DNA of 64,000 bases from Plumapathes pennacea. Lineage: Eukaryota > Cnidaria > Anthozoa > Antipatharia > Myriopathidae. Every line of letters starts with the position of its first letter. Position 1 is the stretch's first letter. Location of the stretch: assembly GCA_964036295.1 (NCBI GenBank), contig OZ038468.1, forward strand, positions 4,460,501 to 4,524,500, given 5' to 3'. A program made the position numbers and the translations under genes. Under the pieces are notes generated by a model. It saw only the letters and a list, made by a program, of their open reading frames with translations. It did no database searches and was not told where the DNA came from. Positions 57,701-64,000 of the stretch are shown piece by piece.

Positions 57701-60700
57701 TTGATAGTAGTTTGCATACGTTGTTGACTAGCATAAATTTAACATTTGCTCTAGCATAAGCTTCCACGTAAGAAGAGAAGAAAACATATTCTTCGTTTTC
57801 CTGGATATAACAATGGCAAGATTACTTTCTTCAAACTAAACGACACATTGTTATGTATTTTTTGCCATGCCATCTGAAAGTAAAGTGAACCTAACATCAC
57901 TCTTGTATATATTTCTTGACAGGTTTTCATTGGGAATGATGGGAGTAAGAGCCCTGTGAAAAATCTTTTTCCAGAACCTGTTATGGCTCGCTACGTGCGG
58001 TTTGATATTGTGGAACACTCTGGACATCCCTGTATGAGAGTGGAACTGTACGGAGGTACTTGTGATTTTCGTTCGTTGGAACATTCAGAACGTTTTGAAC
58101 GTTCGTCTATCACTCGTCAAATGTCCACCAGCGCATTAGCATATCACATCATCCCATAGCATATATAAAATAAATCAAATTAAAATAACTCCAATTTAGT
58201 TTAATTTAATTTAATTTAATTTAATTTAATTTAATAAATTAAAATATATTTATTAAATTAAATAAAAAAATAACGAATATGAGCACATTCTACTCCCAAT
58301 TTCAGAATGCAAATTCTCCCAACCAAAAATAAGAAATTGTATGAGTGGTGAAATGAGAATTGATATCTCGATCATCAAATGTCAAGTTTCCTTACTGTTT
58401 GATAATTATATCTTTGGCGAGGGACTGAGAGGGGAAAATTGAAGTTGATCACTTTTGGAAGTGAAAGGGTTAACCGCTCGTTGACACGTCATCTTGTGCT
58501 TTTTTTATGTTACATACTTAGGTTCTCGACGTGTATTTCAACCTTCAGACGCACCTTAAAAAATTGTGCCCTGGAGACATCAACTAACTCGGACTGAGAG
58601 TAGTCTTGAAATATTAAAATAGCCGTTTGCTCAGATCAATTCTTTGTTGTGAGCTAAATCCGAGTCTCGTTTCTCCGCAATTTTGTCCCTTTTCAACACA
58701 ATACGTTTGCAAAGATTACAAGGCTCAGAAACGTTTTTAATATTGGGTTATCTGTCAAATTTGGTCGAATAAACACCCAATCTTAAAAGGATACATACCA
58801 AACGTTATTCCTTTTTTAATACTCGTATGTTCTTTTTTTGGTTCCTCTATGTTTTTGGCCACTCCCACCCCAATTAAAAGTTTCCTTTCTTTAATCTAAC
58901 AATAGCTCCACGACCCACTAAACCTTTTCCGCTGTCAGTGCACCGCATCCTTTATAAATCATCTCCTAACCTATAATTCCTCACATGCTTCGACGAAGGG
59001 CTAGCGCTCGAAACGTCAGCTTCAAATTATTTTACGGCGTCTAACCTTAACACAGCGACCCTTGGTCATGCACGTTAATTTCCAAGCCGATGTAGTAAAA
59101 ACCTACAATCCTGGTCAAAAGTATATGGGACACTAATGCTATGTTTCACCATCACTCTCTGTTCAACAACGAAAGCTTCAGTTTTTTGTGTGTGTCTTAC
59201 CACTTCGAGTTGTAGAAGCCAAGTAAATAAGTAACTAAATAGATGACAACAAAAACGAACGCATAACCTTTGCGATGCCGGTGCGACGCTCTAACCACTG
59301 GGCTTTGATGCCGTCTGGGAGTTGGTAAAGTGTGTGATTCGAATTGTACCCGTTACAGTGATGGCAGTGACGTAAAAAGATATACATGATGAATCACATA
59401 TAACATGTGAACTGCGAAACATAACTGCGAGAGTCACTGTCACTATCATAGGAAAGTTAAGAAGAAAGTACTTTACGTACGTACGCGAATGCACACTTTG
59501 ACTTTCTAAACACAAATAATTCAATTTTGTGGGCTTCCCTAAACTTAAACTGTACAAACTCGCTTCACAGAGTAATATAAATCTTTTTTTCTCGTCAAAT
59601 CGTGCAGACACAGCAAACATTGTAATTAAAAGGAATTACATCGAACCGGCGAGAAATTTGTCGAAAAATCGAAACTTACCGACTTCCTTACGCCTTCTTG
59701 CTGCACAATCAAGTCCAACCGGCAAATAGAACACAGTCCCAAGTCAATACTTTGATTATTATTAAATGAGTTGGTGTTGGCAAGTCGCCAGAAAGACATA
59801 CTTGCAGTGTTTATATCACTGGCTGTCAGCTGTCGACACCATTGATAACAAACATTCTTACGGCAGATTTCATCTTCATGTAGTTGCTCACTGATCTTCA
59901 ACTGAACTTGCTTCTCCTTTCTTCTTAAATATCCAAGTTTTATGCCAAGCTTTGCCGGGTGTGAGCAACCCCGGAGCAACTTTTAAAACTAAGTCATCTC
60001 CCATGATACTGACAAACCGGCAAAGGTTTCGTTCTCCAAAATGTTTCCTCGTCTTCCAAGCAGTTGTATCTGAGACGTTTACACATTCTAGTTGAACTGC
60101 TTTAGTAATATCCAAACGTAGCAGGTATTTCTTACTAACTGCAAAGTACGTACGGACTGCACGTGTATTAGCTTTGGCATCAATTTACTTATTCAAGCAG
60201 GCCAAACAGGAAAGTACGGCCCGCTAAAACAGCCATTCAGAATGCGAGTATGCGCGTACAGTCCGGCAAACGAGCCCAGCCATAAAACAATTATTTGTAT
60301 CTTCCAGGGACTATAATAATAGAATCACACGAAGAAACGACAGCAACAAGTGCAGCACAAGATAAAGAGACAACAGTAGCAAGTGCACCACCAGGTGAAG
60401 AGACAACAATAGCAAGTGCAACACCAGGTGAAGAAACAACAGGAGCAAGTGCAGCACCAGGTGAAGAAACAACAGCAGCAAGTGCAGCACCAGCCGAAGA
60501 AACAACAGCAGCAAGTGCAGCACCAGGTGAAGAGACAACAGGAGCAAGTGCAGCACCAGGTGAAGAAACAACAGCAGCAAGTGCAGCACCAGGTGAAGAG
60601 ACCACAGGAGCAAGTGCAGCACCAGGTGAAGAAACAACAGCAGCAAGTGCAGCACCAGGTGAAGAGACCACAGGAGCAAGTGCAGCACCAGGTGAAGAAA

Positions 60701-63647
60701 CAACAGCAGCAAGTGCAGCACCAGGTGAAGAAACAACAGCAGCAAGTGCAGCACCAGGTGAAGAGACCACAGGAGCAAGTGCAGCACCAGGTGAAGAAAC
60801 AACAGCAGCAAGTGCAGCACCAGGTGAAGAAACAACAGCAGCAAGTGCAGCACCAGGTGAAGAAACAACAGCAGCAAGTGCAGCACCAGGTGAAGAAACA
60901 ACAGTAGCAAGTGCAGCACCAGCCGAAGAAACAACAGCAGCAAGTGCAGCACCAGGTGAAGAAACAACAGTAGCAAGTGCAGCACCAGGTGAAGAAACAA
61001 CAGTAGCAAGTGCAGCACCAGGTGAAGAAACAACAGTAGCAAGTGCAGCACCAGGTGAAGACACAACAGCAGCAAGTGCAGCACCAGGGGAAAAAACAAC
61101 AGCAGCAAGTGCAGTACCAGGTGAAGAAACAACAGTAGCAAGTGCAGCACCAGGTGAAGAGACAACAGCAGCAAGTGCAGCAACAGGTGAAGAAACAACA
61201 GCAGCAAGTGCAGCACCAGGTGAAGAAACAACAGCAGCAAGTGCAGCACCTGGTGAAGACACAACAGCAGCAAGTGCAGCACCAGGTGAAGAAACAACAG
61301 CAGCAAGTGCAGCACCAGGTGAAGAAACAACAGCAGGAAGTGCAGCACCAGGTGAAGAAACAACAGCAGCAAGTGCAGCACCAGGTGAAGAAACAACAGT
61401 AGCAAGTGCAGCACCAGCCGAAGAAACAACAGCAGCAAGTGCAACACCAGGTGAAGAAACAACAGTAGCAAGTGCAGCACCAGGTGAAGAAACAACAGTA
61501 GCAAGTGCAGCACCAGGTGAAGAAACAACAGTAGCAAGTGCAGCACCAGGTGAAGAAACAACAGCAGGAAGTGCAGCACCAGGTGAAGAAACAACAGCAG
61601 GAAGTGCAGCACCAGGTGAAGAGACAACAGCAGCAAGTGCAGCACCAGGTGAAGAAACAACAGCAGGAAGTGCAGCACCAGGTGAAGAGACAACAAGAGC
61701 AAGTGCAGCACCAGGTGAAGAAACAACAGTAGCAAGTGCAGCAACAGGTGAAGAAACAACAGTAGCAAGTGCAGCACCAGGTGAAGAAACAACAGCAGCA
61801 AGTGCAGCACCAGGTGAAGAAACAACAGTAGCAAGTGCAGCACCAGGTGAAGAAACAACAGTAGCAAGTGCAGCACCAGGTGAAGACACAACAGCAGCAA
61901 GTGCAGCACCAGGGGAAAAAACAACAGCAGCAAGTGCAGCACCAGGTGAAGACACAACAGTAGCAAGTGCAGCACCAGCCGAAGAAACAACAGCAGCAAG
62001 TGCAACACCAGGTGAAGAAACAACAGTAGCAAGTGCAGCACCAGGTGAAGAAACAACAGTAGCAAGTGCAGCACCAGGTGAAGAAACAACAGTAGCAAGT
62101 GCAGCACCAGGTGAAGACACAACAGCAGCAAGTGCAGCACCAGGGGAAAAAACAACAGCAGCAAGTGCAGTACCAGGTGAAGAAACAACAGTAGCAAGTG
62201 CAGCACCAGGTGAAGAAACAACAGTAGCAAGTGCAGTACCAGGTGAAGAAACAACAGCAGGAAGTGCAGCACCAGGTGAAGAAACAACAGCAGGAAGTGC
62301 AGCACCAGGTGAAGAGACAACAGCAGCAAGTGCAGCACCAGGTGAAGAAACAACAGCAGGAAGTGCAGCACCAGGTGAAGAGACAACAAGAGCAAGTGCA
62401 GCACCAGGTGAAGAAACAACAGTAGCAAGTGCAGCAACAGGTGAAGAAACAACAGTAGCAAGTGCAGCACCAGGTGAAGAAACAACAGTAGCAAGTGCAG
62501 CACCAGGTGAAGACACAACAGTAGCAAGTGCAGCAACAGGTGAAGAAACAACAGTAGCAAGTGCAGCAACAGGTGAAGAGACAACGGCAGCAAGTGCAGC
62601 ACCTGGTGAAGAGACAACAGCAGGAAGTGCAGCACCAGGGGAAAAAACAACAGCAGCAAGTGCAGCACCAGGTGAAGACACAACAGTAGCAAGTGCAGCA
62701 CCAGCCGAAGAAACAACAGCAGCAAGTGCAACACCAGGTGAAGAAACAACAGTAGCAAGTGCAGCACCAGGTGAAGAAACAACAGTAGCAAGTGCAGCAC
62801 CAGGTGAAGAAACAACAGTAGCAAGTGCAGCACCAGGTGAAGACACAACAGCAGCAAGTGCAGCACCAGGGGAAAAAACAACAGCAGCAAGTGCAGTACC
62901 AGGTGAAGAAACAACAGTAGCAAGTGCAGCACCAGGTGAAGAGACAACAGCAGCAAGTGCAGCACCAGGTGAAGAAACAACAGCAGGAAGTGCAGCACCA
63001 GGTGAAGAGACAACAAGAGCAAGTGCAGCACCAGGTGAAGAAACAACAGTAGCAAGTGCAGCAACAGGTGAAGAAACAACAGTAGCAAGTGCAGCAACAG
63101 GTGAAGAGACAACGGCAGCAAGTGCAGCACCTGGTGAAGAGACAACAGCAGGAAGTGCAGCACCAGGTGAAGAGACAACAGCAGCAAGTGCAGCACCAGG
63201 CAAAAAGACAACAGCAGCAAGTGCAGCGCGAGTGGAAGAGACAACATTATCACCAGGTGAAGAGACAACGGACGGTGGAGGGACTATTGGAGCAATTGGT
63301 AAATTTGTCGTTTTTGTTCCTTTATCCTTTATATGATGAGGTTTTTGTTTTAGGAAGTAGTGCACACATTTCTTGATTACCATTTGCTCATTATCATCGC
63401 CCTCAGTACGGTAGTTTAAGACAGTTTCTCGTTTTATGATTGGCTAATTTTTATACACAATAAGGAGAGACACAAAATTGAGAGTTGAGGACAGTGACAT
63501 GGACAAAGAAATATGAATTTAACTTTAATTTTACTTCAGTTTAAGTAGAGAATCGTGATGGTTTTGATCTGGAACTTGTTTTGCTTTTTTTAAGTTGTTG
63601 AGACAACAATAGCAGAAAAGAGTGATTTAAGTTTCTTACAAGTTTGA
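42748..63647 (+). CDS. Modular secreted TSR - F5/8C protein with expanded acidic Thr-rich repeats
   Basis: I reconstruct 12 exons: 42748-42799, 42973-43179, 43889-43957, 44509-44706, 47876-48067, 50182-50483, 50842-50974, 54170-54625, 54720-54806, 57341-57639, 57923-58055 and 60308-63298, plus a tentative last exon 63595-63647. The order is signal peptide (MKTVLFSGFLLLTLCSS), TSR, acidic linker, TSR, repeat R1, F5/8C, repeat R2, linker, F5/8C, repeat R3. The model has about 1723 residues. All inter-module introns are phase 1; the two within the F5/8C domains are phase 0. The protein should be secreted and extracellular. TSR and discoidin modules bind glycans, matrix or membranes. The repeats are acidic and probably O-glycosylated, hence mucin-like. 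Coral skeletal matrix proteins such as coadhesin share the TSR and F5/8C modules, so a matrix or adhesion role is an inference. I cannot exclude that two genes are joined in this model, but the matching phases and shared repeat family argue for one. Confidence 0.7.
42973..43179 (+). CDS. Exon 2: thrombospondin type 1 repeat (TSR1)
   Basis: 69 codons carry the TSR signature SPWSPWSACSVTEGVG, then TRTRTC, PDC, VRC and VPC. The WxxWxxC motif (a C-mannosylation site in known TSRs) and the R-x-R-x-C layer are intact. The second cysteine, normally in a T-C-G triplet, is Glu (TEG), leaving five cysteines. The exon is phase 1-1. Confidence 0.85.
43889..43957 (+). CDS. Exon 3: acidic linker mini-exon
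   Basis: A 23-codon exon follows the acceptor ATATTTGTAG and ends at ATCAG|GTGAAT. It encodes EQPDEETEKGAQDEDITEEN-AES: 11 acidic and one basic residue. It is phase 1-1. The intron right after the donor reads GTGAATAGACAACAGCCGCAAGTGTAG, which is a decayed copy of the repeat unit used in later exons. The exon therefore looks like the remnant of a longer repeat exon. Confidence 0.65.
44130..44418. mobile_element. Decayed relative of the GGGCCCGG-ended miniature element
   Basis: CCTAATCCAGGATTAGCTAAATTGAG at the left and GGTTAATCCCAGAGTAGCTTAAATGGG at the right echo the ends of 42315-42553, as does the inner AAAACGGCAAGGTTTTG. It sits in the intron before TSR2. Confidence 0.6.
44509..44706 (+). 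CDS. Exon 4: thrombospondin type 1 repeat (TSR2)
   Basis: 66 codons are closely related to exon 2 at DNA level, including the flank before the acceptor and the GATGACGGGGGTAATAGAAC block. The protein has SSWSTWSSCSVTEGIG, TRTRTC, PDC, IRC and KPC. The same Cys to Glu change is present, so it predates the exon duplication. Phase 1-1, donor CCAG|GTAAAT. Confidence 0.85.
46399..46556 (-). CDS. Candidate small exon, basic N-terminus (copy 1)
   Basis: On the minus strand, ATG at 46556 opens MASAKNPGGRPRRPEPLKKI, then YLRKSAQDLWRSKNSSLRYA, then KLTDSEFAEVLL, and meets the donor TTACA|GTAAGT at 46398. GGRPRRP resembles an AT-hook, which would suit a nuclear DNA-binding protein. A possible continuation near 46310-46170 (after TTTGTAG or TTATAG) is open but its phase is ambiguous. 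It may be a nested gene in the intron or a fragment of a transposable-element protein. The second copy is equally intact. Confidence 0.35.
47391..47540. repeat. Hairpin element, 150 bp (copy 1)
   Basis: TAATCATTGGTGTG pairs with CACACCAATGATTA, CAATTAACGATTAATAGTG with CACTATTAATCGTTAATTG, and GAAAATTCTA with TAGAATTTTC. The loop is around CTTGTCCTGCGGACTCG. It lies inside duplication F. Confidence 0.9.
47876..48067 (+). CDS. Exon 5: repeat exon R1 (4 units)
   Basis: 64 codons: a leader GKETTTVSSPTNGDAEIGII-G, then KETTAASAAPG and three EETTAASAAPG units. The acceptor is CATCTTGTATACATCAG; the donor CCAG|GTAAAA lies exactly where another unit would begin. Phase 1-1. Confidence 0.8.
48068..50181. 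other. Intron between R1 and the first F5/8C domain
   Basis: It contains a foldback at 48512-48630, the string CGAACGGCCAAAGCTCGAAACGTCAGCTT at about 48296 (a similar string occurs at 58990) and an AT-rich 3' end with poly-T just before the acceptor. No extra exon recognised. Confidence 0.5.
48512..48630. repeat. Foldback element, about 120 bp
   Basis: TTTACCGGGC pairs with GCCCGGTAAA, and AAAACTGTGCCC pairs with GGGCACAGTTTT. The inner pairing of GGTCC with GGACC is displaced. Confidence 0.7.
50182..50974 (+). CDS. Exons 6-7: F5/8 type C (discoidin) domain 1
   Basis: The two exons, 50182-50483 and 50842-50974, encode about 145 residues starting DVCDSSLGVEAGGALPASSF. Hallmarks are the early SASTSILSE, the LQVDLGSASRVCAVSTQGYT core, YQLEYSVNGEDWDIVMEDGS and the closing VWPCLRVGLYGG with its Cys. 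The internal donor AAG|GTTGGT is weak, but its position (after DGSTK) equals that of the second domain. Reading through this donor leads to an unrelated tail and a stop at 50724-50726. Confidence 0.85.
51272..51534. mobile_element. Miniature element with TTAAAGAGACCCTC ends
   Basis: The left TTAAAGAGACCCTCTAACCGTAGATGCTTTGCG matches the right CGCAAAGCATCTACGGTGAGAGGGTCTCTTTAA in reverse (one mismatch region), in two halves shorter than the arms. The length is 263 bp. TTAA at both tips may be the target duplication. The copy-1 version of duplication F lacks the left end. Confidence 0.9.
52686..52843 (-). CDS. Candidate small exon, basic N-terminus (copy 2)
   Basis: This is the same 52-codon open exon as 46399-46556, with ATG at 52843 and the donor TTACA|GTAAGT. 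It is conserved in frame, but so is all of the surrounding young duplication, so this is weak evidence for function. Confidence 0.3.
53672..53831. repeat. Hairpin element (copy 2)
   Basis: This is the copy of 47391-47540 in duplication F, with the same arms and loop. It differs by a few substitutions, for example ACACTCGTCC for ACACTTGTCC in the loop. Confidence 0.9.
54170..54625 (+). CDS. Exon 8: repeat exon R2 (12 units)
   Basis: 152 codons: a leader GEETTTVSSSTNGDAEIGMI-G matching R1, then 12 units of 11 residues. Unit 1 is EETTAASAASG, units 2-10 are EETTTESAAPG or one-residue variants, and the last two are EETTAASAAPG and EETTATAAAPG. Acceptor CATCTTGTGTACACCAG, donor CCAG|GTGAAT, phase 1-1. 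Each unit adds two or three acidic residues and three or four Thr/Ser. Confidence 0.85.
54720..54806 (+). CDS. Exon 9: Thr/Glu-rich linker
   Basis: 29 codons follow the acceptor CGTTATTTAG and encode ELLSTGAPHVESTASAEGQE, then KEPTTKSTM, ending at GATGG|GTAAGC. The composition resembles degenerate repeat units (ESTASAEGQ). Phase 1-1. Confidence 0.65.
55261..55310. repeat. (ATACA)10 microsatellite
   Basis: Ten perfect pentanucleotide copies. Confidence 0.97.
56100..57250. repeat. Dispersed repeat family A, locus 2
   Basis: It matches 1975-3720 but lacks the internal duplication. The right part (57039-57315) has the inverted ends of the miniature CTTTCACTC family (AACCGTTTCGCTTCTAAGCTC against GAGCGAAAGGGTTAA), so family A probably carries a nested or terminal miniature element. 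Confidence 0.8.
57341..58055 (+). CDS. Exons 10-11: F5/8 type C (discoidin) domain 2
   Basis: The exons are 57341-57639 and 57923-58055, with donor CAAG|GTATGT and acceptor TTCTTGACAG, phase 0 inside the domain and phase 1 at both ends. The domain runs from VLCNESLVQELPDSNFQASS through MYLRVDLGEVRRLCAVTTQG, SVDGLEWNRIKEDGADK and VFIGNDGS to HPCMRVELYGG. The last exon is 133 bp, exactly the length of its counterpart in domain 1. The final donor GGAG|GTACTT is poor. Reading through it adds 34 codons to a TAG at 58157-58159, followed by AATAAA at 58169. Confidence 0.85.
58194..58236. repeat. (TTTAA)n microsatellite
   Basis: About eight TTTAA/TTAAT units lie just after the possible alternative poly(A) site. 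Confidence 0.9.
58287..58474. mobile_element. Miniature element, same family as 11983-12196
   Basis: Starts near CTACTCCCAATTTCAGAATGC and ends GGAAGTGAAAGGGTTAA. Inside, ATGTCAAGTTTCCTTACTG and GAGGGACTGAGAGG correspond to the family. Confidence 0.7.
58475..59625. other. Intron part with dispersed motifs
   Basis: CTTCGACGAAGGGCTAGCGCTCGAAACGTCAGCTT at 58988-59022 occurs in related form near 48290, probably part of a dispersed element. No exon recognised. Confidence 0.4.
59626..60115 (-). pseudogene. Overlapping open frames of an unknown antisense gene or fragment
   Basis: The minus strand holds two overlapping frames. One (60115-59888) includes CVNVSDTTAWKTRKHFGERN and LCRFVSIMGDDLVLKVAPG. 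The other (59979-59626) includes KISEQLHEDEICRKNVCYQW and IDLGLCSICRLDLIVQQEGV and passes a donor-like GTCG|GTAAGT at 59680. They could be two exons or one frame-shifted gene. I recognise no family. They lie inside an intron of the modular gene and are flanked by strings with GTACGTACG, so a mobile-element origin is possible. Confidence 0.25.
60308..63298 (+). CDS. Exon 12: giant repeat exon R3 (88 units)
   Basis: A single 2991-bp exon (997 codons) after the acceptor CTTCCAG has a leader GTIIIESH, then 88 consecutive 11-residue units from 60331 to 63234, all exactly 33 bp. A short tail EETTLSPGEETTDGGGTIGA-IG ends at ATTG|GTAAAT. The consensus is EETTAASAAPG. Variation is mostly at position 5 (A, V, G, I, R), position 6 (A, G), position 2 (E, D, K) and the last three (APG, TPG, ATG, VPG, APA). 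The net charge is about -2 per unit. With three Thr/Ser per unit plus Pro-Gly it should be an extended, possibly O-glycosylated, strongly acidic domain. Phase 1-1. The same unit occurs in R1 and R2. Confidence 0.85.
63299..63594. other. Intron after R3
   Basis: AT-rich with no repeat unit. It ends in the pyrimidine tract TTTTGCTTTTTTTAAG. Confidence 0.4.
63595..63647 (+). CDS. Exon 13 (tentative): short terminal exon
   Basis: After TTTTGCTTTTTTTAAG an in-phase segment (phase 1) reads VVETTIAEKSDLSFLQV and a TGA stop. VETTIAEK resembles a repeat unit. An AAG acceptor is less common than CAG or TAG but has a good tract. No clear AATAAA follows within 350 bp, so the gene may instead continue beyond the window. 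Confidence 0.35.
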
Positions 63648-64000
63648 CCTTGATGATGATAATGAGCTTTCGTCCTTAGACTAAGTACGAGTTTTAAAAT
63701 AACTTTTTCAAGAATGTATTATCCCTTGAGTCTGACATTGGATCAAACATCCAAATCAGTGTTTGACGCTGTTTCAAAACCCATCCACCTCACCAAATGC
63801 GAGGCGCTGATTGGGCAATAAGATCATGAATAATTATATAGCTTGTGAAGCAAACGTTATGATGTCGTTATGATCGGAAAATCCGGACCGCACCACAAAA
63901 AAGAGATTACAAAATTGTTGTATACATCAATTCTCTCATGGTGAACACCAGTTTAAGACGTACACGTCTATATGCAGGCAAACGAAAGTTCGTAGGTGTG
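63648..64000. other. Non-coding end of window
   Basis: No exon, repeat or signal recognised. Confidence 0.4.

Noticed and set aside
60308..63298. CRISPR-like or satellite interpretation of the 33-bp array
   Set aside because: Units are directly adjacent with no unique spacers, keep a protein frame and end at splice sites in a eukaryotic gene.
60291..63383. Very long antisense and alternate-frame open frames across the R3 array (for example 1030 and 985 codons on the minus strand)
   Set aside because: The 33-bp unit happens to lack stops in several frames, so repetition extends them. They have low-complexity composition, no start context and no splice structure, while the plus frame joins in phase to both neighbours.
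1..64000. tRNA, rRNA or small nuclear RNA genes
   Set aside because: No cloverleaf boxes, 5S-like or U-RNA signature strings were recognised by eye; a covariance-model scan would be needed to exclude them.

Overview
This is eukaryotic nuclear DNA, almost certainly from a cnidarian and most likely a stony coral. The reasons are short exons with GT-AG introns, a very dense load of small palindromic and terminal-inverted-repeat elements, many long poly-C/poly-G runs, and a secreted protein built from thrombospondin type 1 and discoidin (F5/8 type C) modules joined by acidic Thr/Ser repeats, a layout seen in coral matrix and adhesion proteins. The coral assignment is inference; no species can be fixed from the sequence alone.

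Left part (1-15 kb). This holds a broken non-LTR reverse transcriptase (1.0-1.5 kb), a dispersed repeat with an internal duplication (2.0-3.7 kb; a second locus lies at 56.1 kb), a decayed intron-bearing fragment resembling a serine incorporator gene (4.5-5.1 kb), and a two-exon gene for an RPA-like OB-fold/zinc-ribbon protein (7.4-9.35 kb). Three decayed copies of that gene's 3' end surround it, one of them inverted and 6 kb upstream. Several inverted-repeat elements follow.

Middle part (15-42 kb). The minus strand carries a four-exon gene for a small cysteine-rich secreted protein (15.95-18.48 kb), a two-exon gene of unknown function (19.63-20.46 kb) and a terminal exon with a TPR-like helix pair (25.03-25.18 kb). 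The rest is mosaic repeat: terminal-inverted-repeat elements at 21.8, 26.55 and 37.15 kb, tandem repeats at 23.8 and 25.1 kb, a 1.25-kb direct duplication (32.5 and 34.2 kb) around a composite insert, and a 1.2-kb tandem duplication with hairpins (39.1-41.5 kb).

Right part (42.7-63.7 kb). One large plus-strand gene dominates. Its reconstructed exons encode a signal peptide, TSR, acidic linker, TSR, repeat exon R1 (4 units), F5/8C, repeat exon R2 (12 units), a linker, F5/8C, and a giant repeat exon R3 (88 units of 11 residues, consensus EETTAASAAPG). A short terminal exon is possible near 63.6 kb. All joins between modules are phase 1, so modules and repeat units can be added or removed without breaking the frame. 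R1 and R2 sit in two copies of a roughly 3-kb intragenic duplication. Every 33-bp unit carries a CAG|GTGAAG-like 5' splice site in that same phase. An intron directly after the acidic linker exon contains a decayed repeat unit beyond the splice donor. Together these suggest a mechanism by which the mucin-like array changes length, both in the genome and possibly at splicing. This is the most interesting system in the window.
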